From assembly GCA_002306815.1 (NCBI GenBank), contig DBTA01000036.1, positions 89,828-127,896 on the forward strand: DNA of 38,069 nt, in the 5' to 3' direction. The translations under genes and the position numbers were made by a program. Numbering within the stretch: position 1 is the stretch's first letter; every line of letters begins with the position of its first letter. The notes under the pieces were generated by a model, which saw nothing but the letters and a program-made list of their open reading frames with translations, had not been told where the DNA came from and made no database searches. This document shows, piece after piece, positions 1-7,937 of the stretch. Source of the stretch: Dehalococcoidia bacterium UBA1328 (GTDB taxonomy: Bacteria; Chloroflexota; Dehalococcoidia; Lucifugimonadales; Lucifugimonadaceae).

Positions 1-1
1 T

Positions 2-718
2 ACATGGTGGCAAACCGAAACCGGCGGAATACTGATAACCCCATTACCAGGAGCCATCCCTACAAAACCGGGTGCGGCAACTATGCCATTCTTCGGAGTT
101 GAGCCTGAAATTCTTGACCCAGAAAGTGGAACTCCGCTGGAAGGAAACGGAGTTTCAGGTGTTCTGGCACTGAAGGCCACTTGGCCGGGTCAAATGCGCA
201 CCGTTTACGGTGATCACAAACGATTCGAAGACACGTATTTCGACATGTATAAGGGCTACTACTTCACCGGTGATGGGTCGACCCGTGACGAAGATGGTTA
301 CTACTGGGTTACGGGGCGTGTAGACGACGTTATCAACGTTTCAGGGCACCGAATGGGTACAGCTGAAGTTGAAAGTGCTCTGGTGCTGCATGAGACCGTT
401 GCGGAAGCTGCAGTTGTTGGCTTCCCCCACGACATCAAGGGCCAGGGTATATACGCCTATGTCACCTTGAACGTCGGTGAGGACTACACCGACGAACTAA
501 AACAGGATCTACGGAACCAGGTACGAACGGTAATAGGTCCAATTGCTTCACCCGACGTGATTCACTGGGCACCCGCTCTGCCAAAGACTCGTTCCGGCAA
601 GATAATGCGCAGAATTCTCCGCAAGATAGCAACCGACGAAATCGACACTATTGGCGATACATCAACTCTCGCTGAACCAGAGGTAGTCGACGACCTAATC
701 GCTCGAAAGGGGACGTAA
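2..718 (+). CDS. acs: Acetyl-CoA synthetase, C-terminal part (5' end outside window)
   Basis: Makes acetyl-CoA from acetate, ATP and CoA through an acetyl-AMP intermediate in the cytoplasm. The reading frame is open from base 2, before the first ATG at 83, and its first residues (TWWQTETGGILITPLPG) are the conserved Acs active-site core; about 238 residues remain of the usual ~650. Further on are YYFTGDGSTRDEDGYYWVTGR (adenylate binding, hinge) as in the family, and near the C-terminus PKTRSGKIMRR, which carries the lysine that is acetylated to switch Acs off in other bacteria. The sequence is closest to true acetate-activating Acs rather than propionate or acetoacetate ligases. An 8-bp hairpin follows the stop codon. 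High confidence in the family; the N-terminal two thirds cannot be judged. Confidence 0.93.
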   Translation, partial: TWWQTETGGILITPLPGAIPTKPGAATMPFFGVEPEILDPESGTPLEGNGVSGVLALKATWPGQMRTVYGDHKRFEDTYFDMYKGYYFTGDGSTRDEDGYYWVTGRVDDVINVSGHRMGTAEVESALVLHETVAEAAVVGFPHDIKGQGIYAYVTLNVGEDYTDELKQDLRNQVRTVIGPIASPDVIHWAPALPKTRSGKIMRRILRKIATDEIDTIGDTSTLAEPEVVDDLIARKGT

Positions 719-758
719 GTAGACCAACGCCCGGTACAAGTCATGTGGGATGGTCTAC
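719..758 (+). terminator. Hairpin after acs
   Basis: GTAGACCA (719-726) pairs perfectly with TGGTCTAC (751-758) directly after the acs stop. The loop is long (24 nt) and only a weak T-run follows, so it is a possible rather than a certain terminator. Confidence 0.35.
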
Positions 759-1003
759 AGCATTTGGTATGTGCTGTGAGACACACATCGAATGTTTGGT
801 GTTCACTCGTGAGCGACGACGCGGGTGCTGGAGGTTCAACTATTGTTCTGAGGCTCGATTTCGTATCTTCGAACCTTAGTTCACAGAGCTGTGCTTTATA
901 AGAATCATCCTTGTTCCGTGGAATGCGGCAAGCGTCAGCGACTCACACCTAACCCTTCGATCGTATTCGGGGCGGCAAGTTGATGATGCCGCCCACCCCC
1001 CCG

Positions 1004-1342
1004 GTGGCAGACGGACAGATACAGTCAATGACGCAAACGTTCCTGAATATGGCTGTTTATGGGATGAACGTTCCGGCACTAACAGAAGCCTCGCGGTTCG
1101 TGTCGGCACGGTTACCGAATTCGTTTTGGCCAAAAAGTTACCGTATTCGTCTGCTGAACTTAGAAGGTCCAATCGTAACTGATGTTTCGGATGGACTGGA
1201 GCGGTTGGGTCACAAAATTGAACGGCAACGACAGTACGGCGCACGGTCAGGCGCAATTTGCGCAATCGTCACCGATCACCCGAGCGCCACGTTATCGTGC
1301 TGGCGCATATTATCGCAGCAAGGGTTACGCCACAGCGCGGCA
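1004..1342 (+). pseudogene. Gamma-glutamyltransferase C-terminal remnant
   Basis: A decayed fragment of a gamma-glutamyltransferase (Ntn-hydrolase that cleaves or transfers gamma-glutamyl groups). In the frame starting at 1004 the translation reads ADGQIQSMTQTFLNMAVYGMN, then EASRF, SFWP, LEGPI, and LGHKIE plus AICAIVTD, which follows the order of the small-subunit C-terminus of GGT (GxxGQ, QxLLNVxDFGMN, APRF, LExR, RGHxV, AIxVD). The final GGADPRRDGYA-type motif appears only after a frameshift near 1290 as AGAYYRSKGYATA. The large subunit, the nucleophile Thr region and any start are missing; upstream bases 759-1003 show no convincing homologous frame. It is therefore a remnant, not the open frame 980-1381 as written. 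The alignment is from memory of the family. Confidence 0.62.
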
Positions 1343-1386
1343 TCACGGACGAGTACTACGATAGAGTCCTCCAAGTCCTGAATAAT

Positions 1387-2130
1387 CTAAGATGCTTTGT
1401 ACGGGATGTTGCTTAGTTTGGCGGCGTCTCTCATCACAAGCTCCGTCATTTCGCGCGGGGTATGCCCTTGAAAGTAGTGCGGAGTGCCGAAACGAACGGT
1501 GATTCGGGTGCGCAGAGCCGGAATTGTCCAATTGGGTGTGAACGGGATCCATTTGGATATCCACCTCCCGACTGCTGACTGCTCTAGCCCACGTCCTTTG
1601 CGGTCATACTCGATCCCGACCGGAACTATAGGGATTCGCAGTTCGTGTCCTTTTTGTCGCAAGTGCCGAGCTTCGTAACGTTGCAGAAGCCCAATTAGAC
1701 CATCTTCAACCGAATCAACTGAGTCGTACTGGTATTCGCCTTGTGCAAACGCCGCGGTGATTAAACGTCGATCCAATCGGTCTTCAACATCTTTGGCAAG
1801 TTGAAGAGCTCGCCGTCGAGGATTATCGATGGCATCTTCTTTCCAAATGACAGTTCCGAGAGCGGTGCTGATTTGCCTTTGCACGTAGTTGATAACTGCG
1901 TTGTGACCGAACGAATCAGTTGAAACGAAACTTATGAATTCTTTAGTTACGTCTCCAACAGCGAACACGTCAGCGGTTGTACGGTGAACCGGAGCAAGCA
2001 TTATGGGTCGAATATTCGGGATTTCGCCTTCAACACGACTGCTCAGAAGCAGAGCATGCTTCGCGACTGGAAGGAATGACCAGCGAAGAGCGTGGTAGTT
2101 GAACCGCCACCAGTTTTCTTTGAGACCCAA
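1387..2130 (-). CDS. 1-acyl-sn-glycerol-3-phosphate acyltransferase-like protein (PlsC/LPLAT)
   Basis: A 247-residue acyltransferase of the lysophospholipid acyltransferase family, which adds the second acyl chain to glycerophospholipids at the membrane face. The catalytic H-x4-D box is HRTTAD (residues 49-54), followed by an AQGEYQYDS stretch (about 129-137) at the place of the FPEGTR substrate box, and IPIVPVGIEY (166-175) as the fourth block. FPEGTR is thus poorly conserved, so the acceptor may differ from lysophosphatidate. The only upstream start in frame is a TTG at 2130 right after a stop; no good ribosome site is seen, and the next ATG lies too close to the HX4D box to be the start. 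It lies between two gene remnants, with which it shares no obvious function. Confidence 0.8.
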   Translation of the reverse strand: MGLKENWWRFNYHALRWSFLPVAKHALLLSSRVEGEIPNIRPIMLAPVHRTTADVFAVGDVTKEFISFVSTDSFGHNAVINYVQRQISTALGTVIWKEDAIDNPRRRALQLAKDVEDRLDRRLITAAFAQGEYQYDSVDSVEDGLIGLLQRYEARHLRQKGHELRIPIVPVGIEYDRKGRGLEQSAVGRWISKWIPFTPNWTIPALRTRITVRFGTPHYFQGHTPREMTELVMRDAAKLSNIPYKAS

Positions 2131-2281
2131 TTACCGACCTACTGAACTCAACCGACGTTTACAGCTTGGCTACGTGGAAACCAAAAAATCGAACACTTAT
2201 GCACCGAATTTTATCCGCGAGATCGGACAAATCTCTGCAAAATTTACGACGTTAATTGAACCGAAATTCATCATAAAAAAT

Positions 2282-2555
2282 TTAGTCGAGAAGTTCTCTT
2301 GCGGCCAATTCTAGTGCGTCCAGGATCAGATTGTTTTCTTAGTCGGTCCGCATTGCAATTCGTATGTACTCGCCATAGATACAAATGCTGTCATTGCACG
2401 AGCGCACGTAGATTCCGTGCCTAATGAGAAGTAATCGGGTCAGCTGATACGCCTTCTAGCATTGGAACTAACTGGAAGTTCGAGTATGTCGGAACTGTTT
2501 TAAGCACATCGATCGAAGGTAAATTGCTCGTGAGCGCATAAGGCGTGTAGACTCG
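2282..2555 (-). pseudogene. HisC/CobD-type aminotransferase C-terminal remnant
   Basis: On the minus strand from about 2555 one frame reads VPTYSNFQLVPMLEGVSA, then a one-base shift near 2450 leads to QLTRLLLIRHGIYVRSCND, GEYIRIAMRTD, an in-frame TAA, and ENNLILDALELAARELLD up to a stop at 2282. This order (SNF-LV, L---GI-VR-C, G-YIRIAVRT--EN--L) is the C-terminal small domain of histidinol-phosphate or threonine-phosphate aminotransferase/decarboxylase, PLP fold type I. At least one frameshift, one stop and loss of the whole PLP-binding domain make it non-functional. Its upstream end abuts the start of the epimerase gene at 2562, which marks a deletion or rearrangement joint. The 2131-2281 spacer shows no coding. 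Confidence 0.68.
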
Positions 2556-2561
2556 CCCGCC

Positions 2562-3368
2562 ATGAGTAATTCCGCCATCGAAAAACGAAAAGTCCTAATT
2601 ACCGGAGGCGCCGGCCTGATTGGCTCTATCCTGATTGAACGACTCAGCGATAAATACGAATTCTCGTCACTTGATCTACGCGAAGTAGATGGCATCAAAT
2701 CGACTGTCGCCAACCTGTACGATCTACATGCCATTTCACCGGCGTTCAACGGGATAGACACCGTGATTCATCTTGCCGCTGACCGTTCTCCGGAGGGATC
2801 GTGGGAGTCAATTCTCCAGAATAATTTTGTAGCTACGTACAACGTGTTCGAAGCGTCGAAGCGTGCAGGAGTGAAGCGGGTAATTTTTGCCAGCTCTAAC
2901 CACGCCGAAGGCGGGTTCTATCTCGATCCGCCGTGGAAGCATTTGAACGACGGTAACTTTCACCTGCTCGAACAGGACAACTACGAGTTAGTAACCGAAA
3001 AGCACATGATTCGACCTGACAGCTACTACGGGGTTGCCAAAGCGTATGGTGAGGCGCTCGGTAGCTACTACAACGACTACCACGGGGTAAGTTCGTTTCA
3101 TTTGCGAATCGGTTGGGTACTGGAAACCGATGATCCGACGTTTTCTGCTTACGCACTTTCTCTGTGGCTCAGCCACCGCGACACCGCCCAATTCATCGAT
3201 CTGTGCATAAGCGCGCCCGATGAGCATCGCTACGACATTTTCAACGCCACATCCGACAACACGTGGAAGATTTTCGACATTGCTCACGCCAAAGAAGCAC
3301 TTGGATACAAGCCTGAAGATCGCGCTGGCTCGGACTTTACTCCTCGTCCTTACGTTCGAAGCGACTAA
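2562..3368 (+). CDS. NAD-dependent epimerase/dehydratase, uronate dehydrogenase-like
   Basis: A 268-residue extended short-chain dehydrogenase. The NAD-binding glycine motif TGGAGLIG lies at residues 14-21, the serine of the catalytic triad in ASSNHAEG (110-117) and the Tyr/Lys pair in YGVAK (156-160). Length and the SSNH context match hexuronate dehydrogenases, which oxidise glucuronate or galacturonate to the aldaric-acid lactone with NAD+, better than UDP-glucose 4-epimerases (usually over 300 residues). Substrate is inferred, not shown. The ATG at 2562 sits only 6 bases past the aminotransferase remnant, so the promoter must lie within the remnant DNA. The transporter gene follows after 11 bases, suggesting a two-gene operon for uptake and oxidation of a sugar acid. 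Confidence 0.82.
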   Translation: MSNSAIEKRKVLITGGAGLIGSILIERLSDKYEFSSLDLREVDGIKSTVANLYDLHAISPAFNGIDTVIHLAADRSPEGSWESILQNNFVATYNVFEASKRAGVKRVIFASSNHAEGGFYLDPPWKHLNDGNFHLLEQDNYELVTEKHMIRPDSYYGVAKAYGEALGSYYNDYHGVSSFHLRIGWVLETDDPTFSAYALSLWLSHRDTAQFIDLCISAPDEHRYDIFNATSDNTWKIFDIAHAKEALGYKPEDRAGSDFTPRPYVRSD

Positions 3369-3379
3369 GCAGTAACGCC

Positions 3380-4285
3380 TTGGAGCTCAGCTGGGCACTC
3401 CCCGCTATAGCCAGTCCGCTTGTTTACGCCGTAATTTCACTCGGCGACAAGTGGATGTTGACGAACCTCAAGCTTCGCATCGAAAGTTTTAATCTCTTCG
3501 TGGGGTGTACTCAGCTTGTAACTGGCGGAGTGGTTCTCGCTGTTCTCGGATTTCCTGATTCATCTCTAAGCTCGGTGGGTTATGCATACGCCGGTGGAAT
3601 GCTCTGGGGGGTTGGGCTAATCCTGTTCTTCTGGGCCCTTCAACGAGAACAAATCGGCAGGGTGGTTCCGGTTTCACAAACATCACCAATCTTCGCCGCG
3701 TTTTTGGGTGTATTTTTTCTCGGTGAGAATATCGAATGGTGGGGTTGGCTGGCGGTACTGCTCGTCGTGGGTGGAGCAGTAATAGTTTCTGCAAACCCGC
3801 AACAGGTACTGTCGGGCGGCTTCTCGAAAATCTATCTCTACATAGTTGTCGGCGCCGCGATCATCGGGTTCGCACAGCTTCTGCTCAAAGAGTCCTCTGG
3901 TGATCTGAACGTGTGGCACAACCTAGCGTTTAGAGGGTTGGGACTATTCACAACCTTGGGATTGCCGTTCGTACGACCTTCGGTAAAACGTGATCTACAA
4001 AAGATCATAACCCGCCCCAGAGCAGCTATCCCTATCGTGATTATAGAAGGAATTGGCCCGGTATTTGGTAACGGATTCCTTCTACTGGCACTCGCCAACG
4101 GTCCAGTATCACTTGTGAGCGCGTTGCTGGGAACGCGACCTGTATTTGTCCTGTTGCTCACCTTTGCGTTTGCGCCGATTGCTAAGCGCGAGATATCGGA
4201 AAAGTTCAGTCGAGTCGATATTGCAACGAAAACAATTTCTGTGGCCGCTGTAGTTGGCGGCGTGGCAATTATTGCGTTCGCATAG
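3380..4285 (+). CDS. EamA/DMT-superfamily membrane transporter
   Basis: A 301-residue polytopic membrane protein with about ten hydrophobic segments arranged as two EamA repeats; the end of the first repeat is PVSQTSPIFAAFLGVFFLGENIEWWGWLAVLLVVGGAVIV (two adjoining segments), a classic DMT signature, and the second repeat ends with SLVSALLGTRPVFVLLLTFAF. Such proteins export or import small metabolites. The start is a TTG at 3380 following an upstream stop, 11 bases after the uronate-dehydrogenase-like gene. The stop TAG touches the stop of the convergent dehydrogenase gene base to base (4285/4286, sequence TAGCTA), so no room is left for a separate terminator. Substrate unknown; co-transcription suggests a sugar-derived compound. 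Confidence 0.85.
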   Translation: MELSWALPAIASPLVYAVISLGDKWMLTNLKLRIESFNLFVGCTQLVTGGVVLAVLGFPDSSLSSVGYAYAGGMLWGVGLILFFWALQREQIGRVVPVSQTSPIFAAFLGVFFLGENIEWWGWLAVLLVVGGAVIVSANPQQVLSGGFSKIYLYIVVGAAIIGFAQLLLKESSGDLNVWHNLAFRGLGLFTTLGLPFVRPSVKRDLQKIITRPRAAIPIVIIEGIGPVFGNGFLLLALANGPVSLVSALLGTRPVFVLLLTFAFAPIAKREISEKFSRVDIATKTISVAAVVGGVAIIAFA

Positions 4286-5263
4286 CTACACGATCTGGTT
4301 GCGTAGCTCCGTTTCGCCGCGCCAAAATCGTTCGAGGTTGTCATCAAGAATATCGATCACACGTTCTTCGTAAAGACGAGTCTCACCACCGGTGTGCGGA
4401 GTAATGATGACGTTGGTCATGCCCCAAAACTCGGAATCGTCTTCAAGCGGCTCATTCCAGAAGTGATCTATGCCCGCACCTGCGATAGCACCCGACTTCA
4501 ACGCCTCTGCGAGTGCTGGTTCGTCTACGCATTGACCTCGTGCAACGTTGATCAAATATGTAGTCTGCTTCATCGAGGCAAGCGCATATGAATCGATGAT
4601 GTTCGTGGTTTCGGGGGTCAGCGGGCACGTGAGCACGACAAAATCTGCTTGCGGAATCAGATCACCGAGCTTGTCTGGAGTGAACACCTCTGCGGCGGGA
4701 CCTTGAACGGTCGAAGGATCACGCTTGGTTGCAATGACCTTCATGTCGAACGCCTTAGCGAATCGTGCTAGTCGAGAACCAATCGCGCCCATCCCAACGA
4801 TGAGCATCGTCTTGCCAATTAGTTCGTCCTCTCGTTTCGAAAGATCACCGAGCATTCCTCGCCAGGTGTTACAACTCTGGTTGTCACGACCCGTGTGGAT
4901 GTGCCGGTTCAATCCGAGAATCATCGACATGGCATGCTCAGCAACCGCGTTCTGATTCACCCCGGCAGCATTGGCAAGGCGGATGCCTCGTTTTTTTAGT
5001 TCATTCAGAGGGAATTGATCGTAGCCGGCACCAATCGATTGGATGTACTTCAGGTTTTTCGCCCGATCGAGAAGAGAGTTTTCCCAGAAACCCGACACAA
5101 CGAAGACATCCGCTTCTTCGATCCGATTCATCGTGTCGTCTGCCGACCATGTCTGAAAGTAGTTCACTTTGGGCGAATGGCTCTTGTAACTGTCTTCCAT
5201 TCGGTAAGCGACGTGAGCGAAGTGAACGGTGGTATCCGCAACGGACGGAAAGGCTTCAGACAT
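4286..5263 (-). CDS. D-2-hydroxyacid dehydrogenase
   Basis: NAD(P)-dependent dehydrogenase that interconverts a 2-keto acid and its D-2-hydroxy acid (glyoxylate/hydroxypyruvate reductase and phosphoglycerate dehydrogenase family). With the start chosen here (325 residues) the nucleotide-binding motif VGMGAIGSRLA is near residues 156-166, and the catalytic set is complete: Arg242 (NVARGQ), Glu271 (FWNEPL) and His290 (TPHTGG). A longer frame starts at 5299, but GGAGAG lies five bases before the ATG at 5263 and none is seen before the longer start, so 5263 is preferred. Divergent from the aldose epimerase and convergent with the transporter. Substrate unknown; context suggests a sugar-acid breakdown intermediate. 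Confidence 0.9.
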   Translation of the reverse strand: MSEAFPSVADTTVHFAHVAYRMEDSYKSHSPKVNYFQTWSADDTMNRIEEADVFVVSGFWENSLLDRAKNLKYIQSIGAGYDQFPLNELKKRGIRLANAAGVNQNAVAEHAMSMILGLNRHIHTGRDNQSCNTWRGMLGDLSKREDELIGKTMLIVGMGAIGSRLARFAKAFDMKVIATKRDPSTVQGPAAEVFTPDKLGDLIPQADFVVLTCPLTPETTNIIDSYALASMKQTTYLINVARGQCVDEPALAEALKSGAIAGAGIDHFWNEPLEDDSEFWGMTNVIITPHTGGETRLYEERVIDILDDNLERFWRGETELRNQIV

Positions 5264-5317
5264 AATCTCTCCAAATCGAGAATGAATACGGACAACCATG
5301 ACTAAATAATTCGTGTC

Positions 5318-5360
5318 AAAATCACCCGGTTGAAAATCACCGATGAATAATACCGATGAA
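5318..5360. promoter_or_regulatory. Direct repeats in divergent promoter region
   Basis: AAAATCACC occurs at 5318-5326 and 5333-5341 (15-base period), followed by CGATGAA at 5341-5347 and 5354-5360 (13-base period). They lie between the divergent 2-hydroxyacid dehydrogenase and aldose epimerase genes and could bind a shared regulator. Short repeats; weak evidence. Confidence 0.3.
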
Positions 5361-5380
5361 GTTCAGATTCGCCAGTAAAA

Positions 5381-6271
5381 ATGCCAGAAAACATCACGAT
5401 AAGTAACGAATTTGCCGCCGTAACCATCTCGCCGGGCGCAGGTGCATCTCTCCGCTCTATCAAGATTAACAAGGATGGAAGTAACTACGAGCTTCTTTCA
5501 GGCGGTGACAATAAGCATGACCCTACCGAACTACCTCATGGTGAAGGCTCGTTCGTCATGGCTCCATGGGTGAATCGAATTCGAGATGGCCGACTGTTTG
5601 CCCCAGACGGCGAACATGAACTCCCAGTAAACGCACCTCCGCATGCTATCCATGGTCTCGAGCGAGACCGAGAATGGAATGTTGTGCGTGTTTCGGAGTC
5701 GTCACTGGAACTTGAAATCAATTTTGCCGAGCCGTGGCCGTACGCGGGAAAGATCGAGTATTCACTCGTTCTCGAAGGCAAATCTTTTGTTCAGACCATG
5801 CGAATGATTGCCGCTGACTCGGAATCTCGCAGTTTTCCGGGGAGCGTTGGCTGGCATCCTTGGTTCAACACCACTTTGGGATCGGATCCTGTAAATGTGA
5901 GGTCAGATGTGACAGGTGAATGGGCGTTAGATAGCACAGTTACTGCTACAGGAAAGCTGGAACGCACCGAAATAACTCGACGTCTCCAATCCGGAACGAA
6001 GTTCGCCGTTGGCGAGGTGGACGGCTGTTTCTTGCTCAACAGCGGCGGGAAAACGGTTCTCACGTGGCCAGAACTTATCCTGACCATGAACGGATCGGAA
6101 TCGATCACTCACTTCATGTTCTACTCCCCAGAACACGCCCTGTGCGTCGAGCCGCAAACTTGCACGGTCGATGCAGCACGACTTGCCAACAGCGGTGTTG
6201 AGAACACGGGCCACTTGCTGGTTGATCGAGAAAATCCGCTTGTCGCTAAAACGACCTGGAGTTGGGGTTAG
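5381..6271 (+). CDS. Aldose 1-epimerase (mutarotase) family protein
   Basis: Interconverts alpha and beta anomers of free or phosphorylated aldoses; cytoplasmic beta-sandwich fold. The 296-residue length is normal. Key residues are visible: arginine in WVNRIRDG (63-70), His88/His91 in PPHAIHGL, the catalytic His159 in GWHPWF and the catalytic base Glu257 in CVEPQT. The ATG at 5381 follows an A-rich leader without a strong ribosome site. It is transcribed divergently from the 2-hydroxyacid dehydrogenase, with short direct repeats between them, and fits a sugar-oxidising gene set. The exact sugar is not predictable. Confidence 0.88.
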   Translation: MPENITISNEFAAVTISPGAGASLRSIKINKDGSNYELLSGGDNKHDPTELPHGEGSFVMAPWVNRIRDGRLFAPDGEHELPVNAPPHAIHGLERDREWNVVRVSESSLELEINFAEPWPYAGKIEYSLVLEGKSFVQTMRMIAADSESRSFPGSVGWHPWFNTTLGSDPVNVRSDVTGEWALDSTVTATGKLERTEITRRLQSGTKFAVGEVDGCFLLNSGGKTVLTWPELILTMNGSESITHFMFYSPEHALCVEPQTCTVDAARLANSGVENTGHLLVDRENPLVAKTTWSWG

Positions 6272-6400
6272 GTATCGCAAAAGCCACGCCTACCAAAGCC
6301 TCTCGACAGTAATACAATTCGTGATCGTCGATTCGTTATTCATGTGACAGCCTTGAATTAGCCACGGCTCTTAGCCAGATAAACGTTCAACCAGATAATC

Positions 6401-7912
6401 ATGTCCACAAACACGCTTGCGCATCTCCTAAATCCTTCGTCCGCTTCGGATGATTCGATCATCATCCCTGGTGCCCCAACCCTTTCCTATGCGCAATACG
6501 CTTACGAAATCGAACGAACTGCTGAGCTACTAGCTGGGGCAGGCGTAAAGCCAGGTCGACCCGTGTCGATTGTTCTCGTGAACAATCTTGAGTTCATGGT
6601 GCTGTTCCTTGCTGTAGCAAGGGCGGGAGCAGTGGCTGCGCCGCTTAACCCTGACTACACGGTCGACGAGTTCAAGTTCTTCATGGAAGATGCCGATGCC
6701 CAGTTGGCGATCGTTCCTCCTAGAACACATCTCGGACGTGACGCAGCCAAGGAACTGGGTATCCCTGTACTTGAAGCATCCCTCGATGGTGGTTCAGTAG
6801 TTCTCAGTAACGGTAGCGGGACTCTCACCAAGACCGTAGACGCACCGGCTCCGTCTCCTGAAGATGTCGCTCTTTTCCTTCACACATCAGGGACTACGAG
6901 CCGACCAAAGGGCGTGCCGCTGACTCACGCCAACTTGATGAAGTCGATTAGCAACATCAAGAACCACTATGTCCTGACCCCGGAAGATACCTCGATCATC
7001 GTGATGCCGTTGTTCCACGTACACGGTCTTATGGGCGCTTCCCTCTCAACACTGAACTCAGGTGGATCGCTCGTTATCCCTGAACGATTCTCTGCTTCCA
7101 ATTTCTGGGGACTTCAGAAAAATTATTCGGCGACGTGGTACTCGGCCGTGCCAACAATTCATCAGATTCTTCTCATGCGAGCGGATGATGACAACGCGCC
7201 TCACGAGTCGTTTCGATTCATTCGATCGTGTTCGTCGGCACTGGCTCCCGCAGTCTTTGAAAAGCTCGAAGCGAGATTCGGCGCTCCAGTTCTTGAGGCG
7301 TATGGCATGACTGAGGCTTCCCACCAAATGTCCTCATCGCCAATGCCTCCGGGGAAACGAATTCCCGGAACTGTCGGACAAGCAACCGGTGTAGAGATTG
7401 CCATCATGGATATGGAGTCTACAGGGCAGATACAGAAAACGGGCGATATTGGTGAAGTAGTCATCAAGGGCGAGAACGTCATGCATGGCTACAACAACAA
7501 TCCTGAAGCCAACGCAGAAGCGTTCGTCGATGGCTGGTTCCGAACTGGTGACCAGGGCTTCCTAGATGCCGATGGCTATCTTTCACTAACGGGCCGAATC
7601 AAGGAATTGATCAACCGTGGTGGAGAAAAGATTTCGCCGCTCGAAGTCGACGGAGTGCTACTTAAGCACCCGGCTGTTGCAGAAGCTGTTTGTTTCGCCG
7701 TTCCCGATGAAAAGTACGGCGAAGTTGTCCACGCAGCAGTTGTTCTCAGCGGCGAGTCCGATCAGGCAGAAATCCGATCGTACTGTCGAGAGCAACTTGC
7801 CGATTTCAAGGTACCTGAAGTGGTCTATATTTCCGACGTACTGCCTCGCACCGCAACCGGAAAAATTCAGCGACGACACATGGTCACGGCCTTCGTAGAC
7901 GACGAGAACTAA
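6401..7912 (+). CDS. AMP-dependent acyl-CoA ligase, oxalate-CoA ligase (AAE3/Pcs60)-like
   Basis: A 503-residue ANL-superfamily ligase that activates a carboxylic acid to its adenylate and then the CoA thioester. The P-loop LHTSGTTSRPKGVPLTH (160-176) and the runs MPLFHVHGL, ATWYSAVPTIHQI, FIRSCSSALAP, VLEAYGMTEASHQMSS and LINRGGEKISPLEVD resemble, from memory, plant/yeast AAE3/Pcs60 oxalyl-CoA synthetase strikingly closely. The C-terminal lysine is in TATGKIQRR. ATG at 6401 chosen; the 129-base upstream gap shows no strong ribosome site. No oxalyl-CoA decarboxylase or formyl-CoA transferase is in the window, so the oxalate assignment rests on sequence resemblance only; a medium- or short-chain acyl substrate is possible. 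Confidence 0.82.
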   Translation: MSTNTLAHLLNPSSASDDSIIIPGAPTLSYAQYAYEIERTAELLAGAGVKPGRPVSIVLVNNLEFMVLFLAVARAGAVAAPLNPDYTVDEFKFFMEDADAQLAIVPPRTHLGRDAAKELGIPVLEASLDGGSVVLSNGSGTLTKTVDAPAPSPEDVALFLHTSGTTSRPKGVPLTHANLMKSISNIKNHYVLTPEDTSIIVMPLFHVHGLMGASLSTLNSGGSLVIPERFSASNFWGLQKNYSATWYSAVPTIHQILLMRADDDNAPHESFRFIRSCSSALAPAVFEKLEARFGAPVLEAYGMTEASHQMSSSPMPPGKRIPGTVGQATGVEIAIMDMESTGQIQKTGDIGEVVIKGENVMHGYNNNPEANAEAFVDGWFRTGDQGFLDADGYLSLTGRIKELINRGGEKISPLEVDGVLLKHPAVAEAVCFAVPDEKYGEVVHAAVVLSGESDQAEIRSYCREQLADFKVPEVVYISDVLPRTATGKIQRRHMVTAFVDDEN

Positions 7913-7937
7913 CCGATTCTCCGACATAACTTCGAAT

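Noticed and set aside
980..1381. 133-residue open frame taken as a gene
   Set aside because: No start signal; the middle is a GGT C-terminal remnant and the end has lost its frame.
2099..2314. 71-residue plus-strand frame
   Set aside because: Overlaps the start of the acyltransferase, no ribosome site or family; partly antisense to the aminotransferase remnant.
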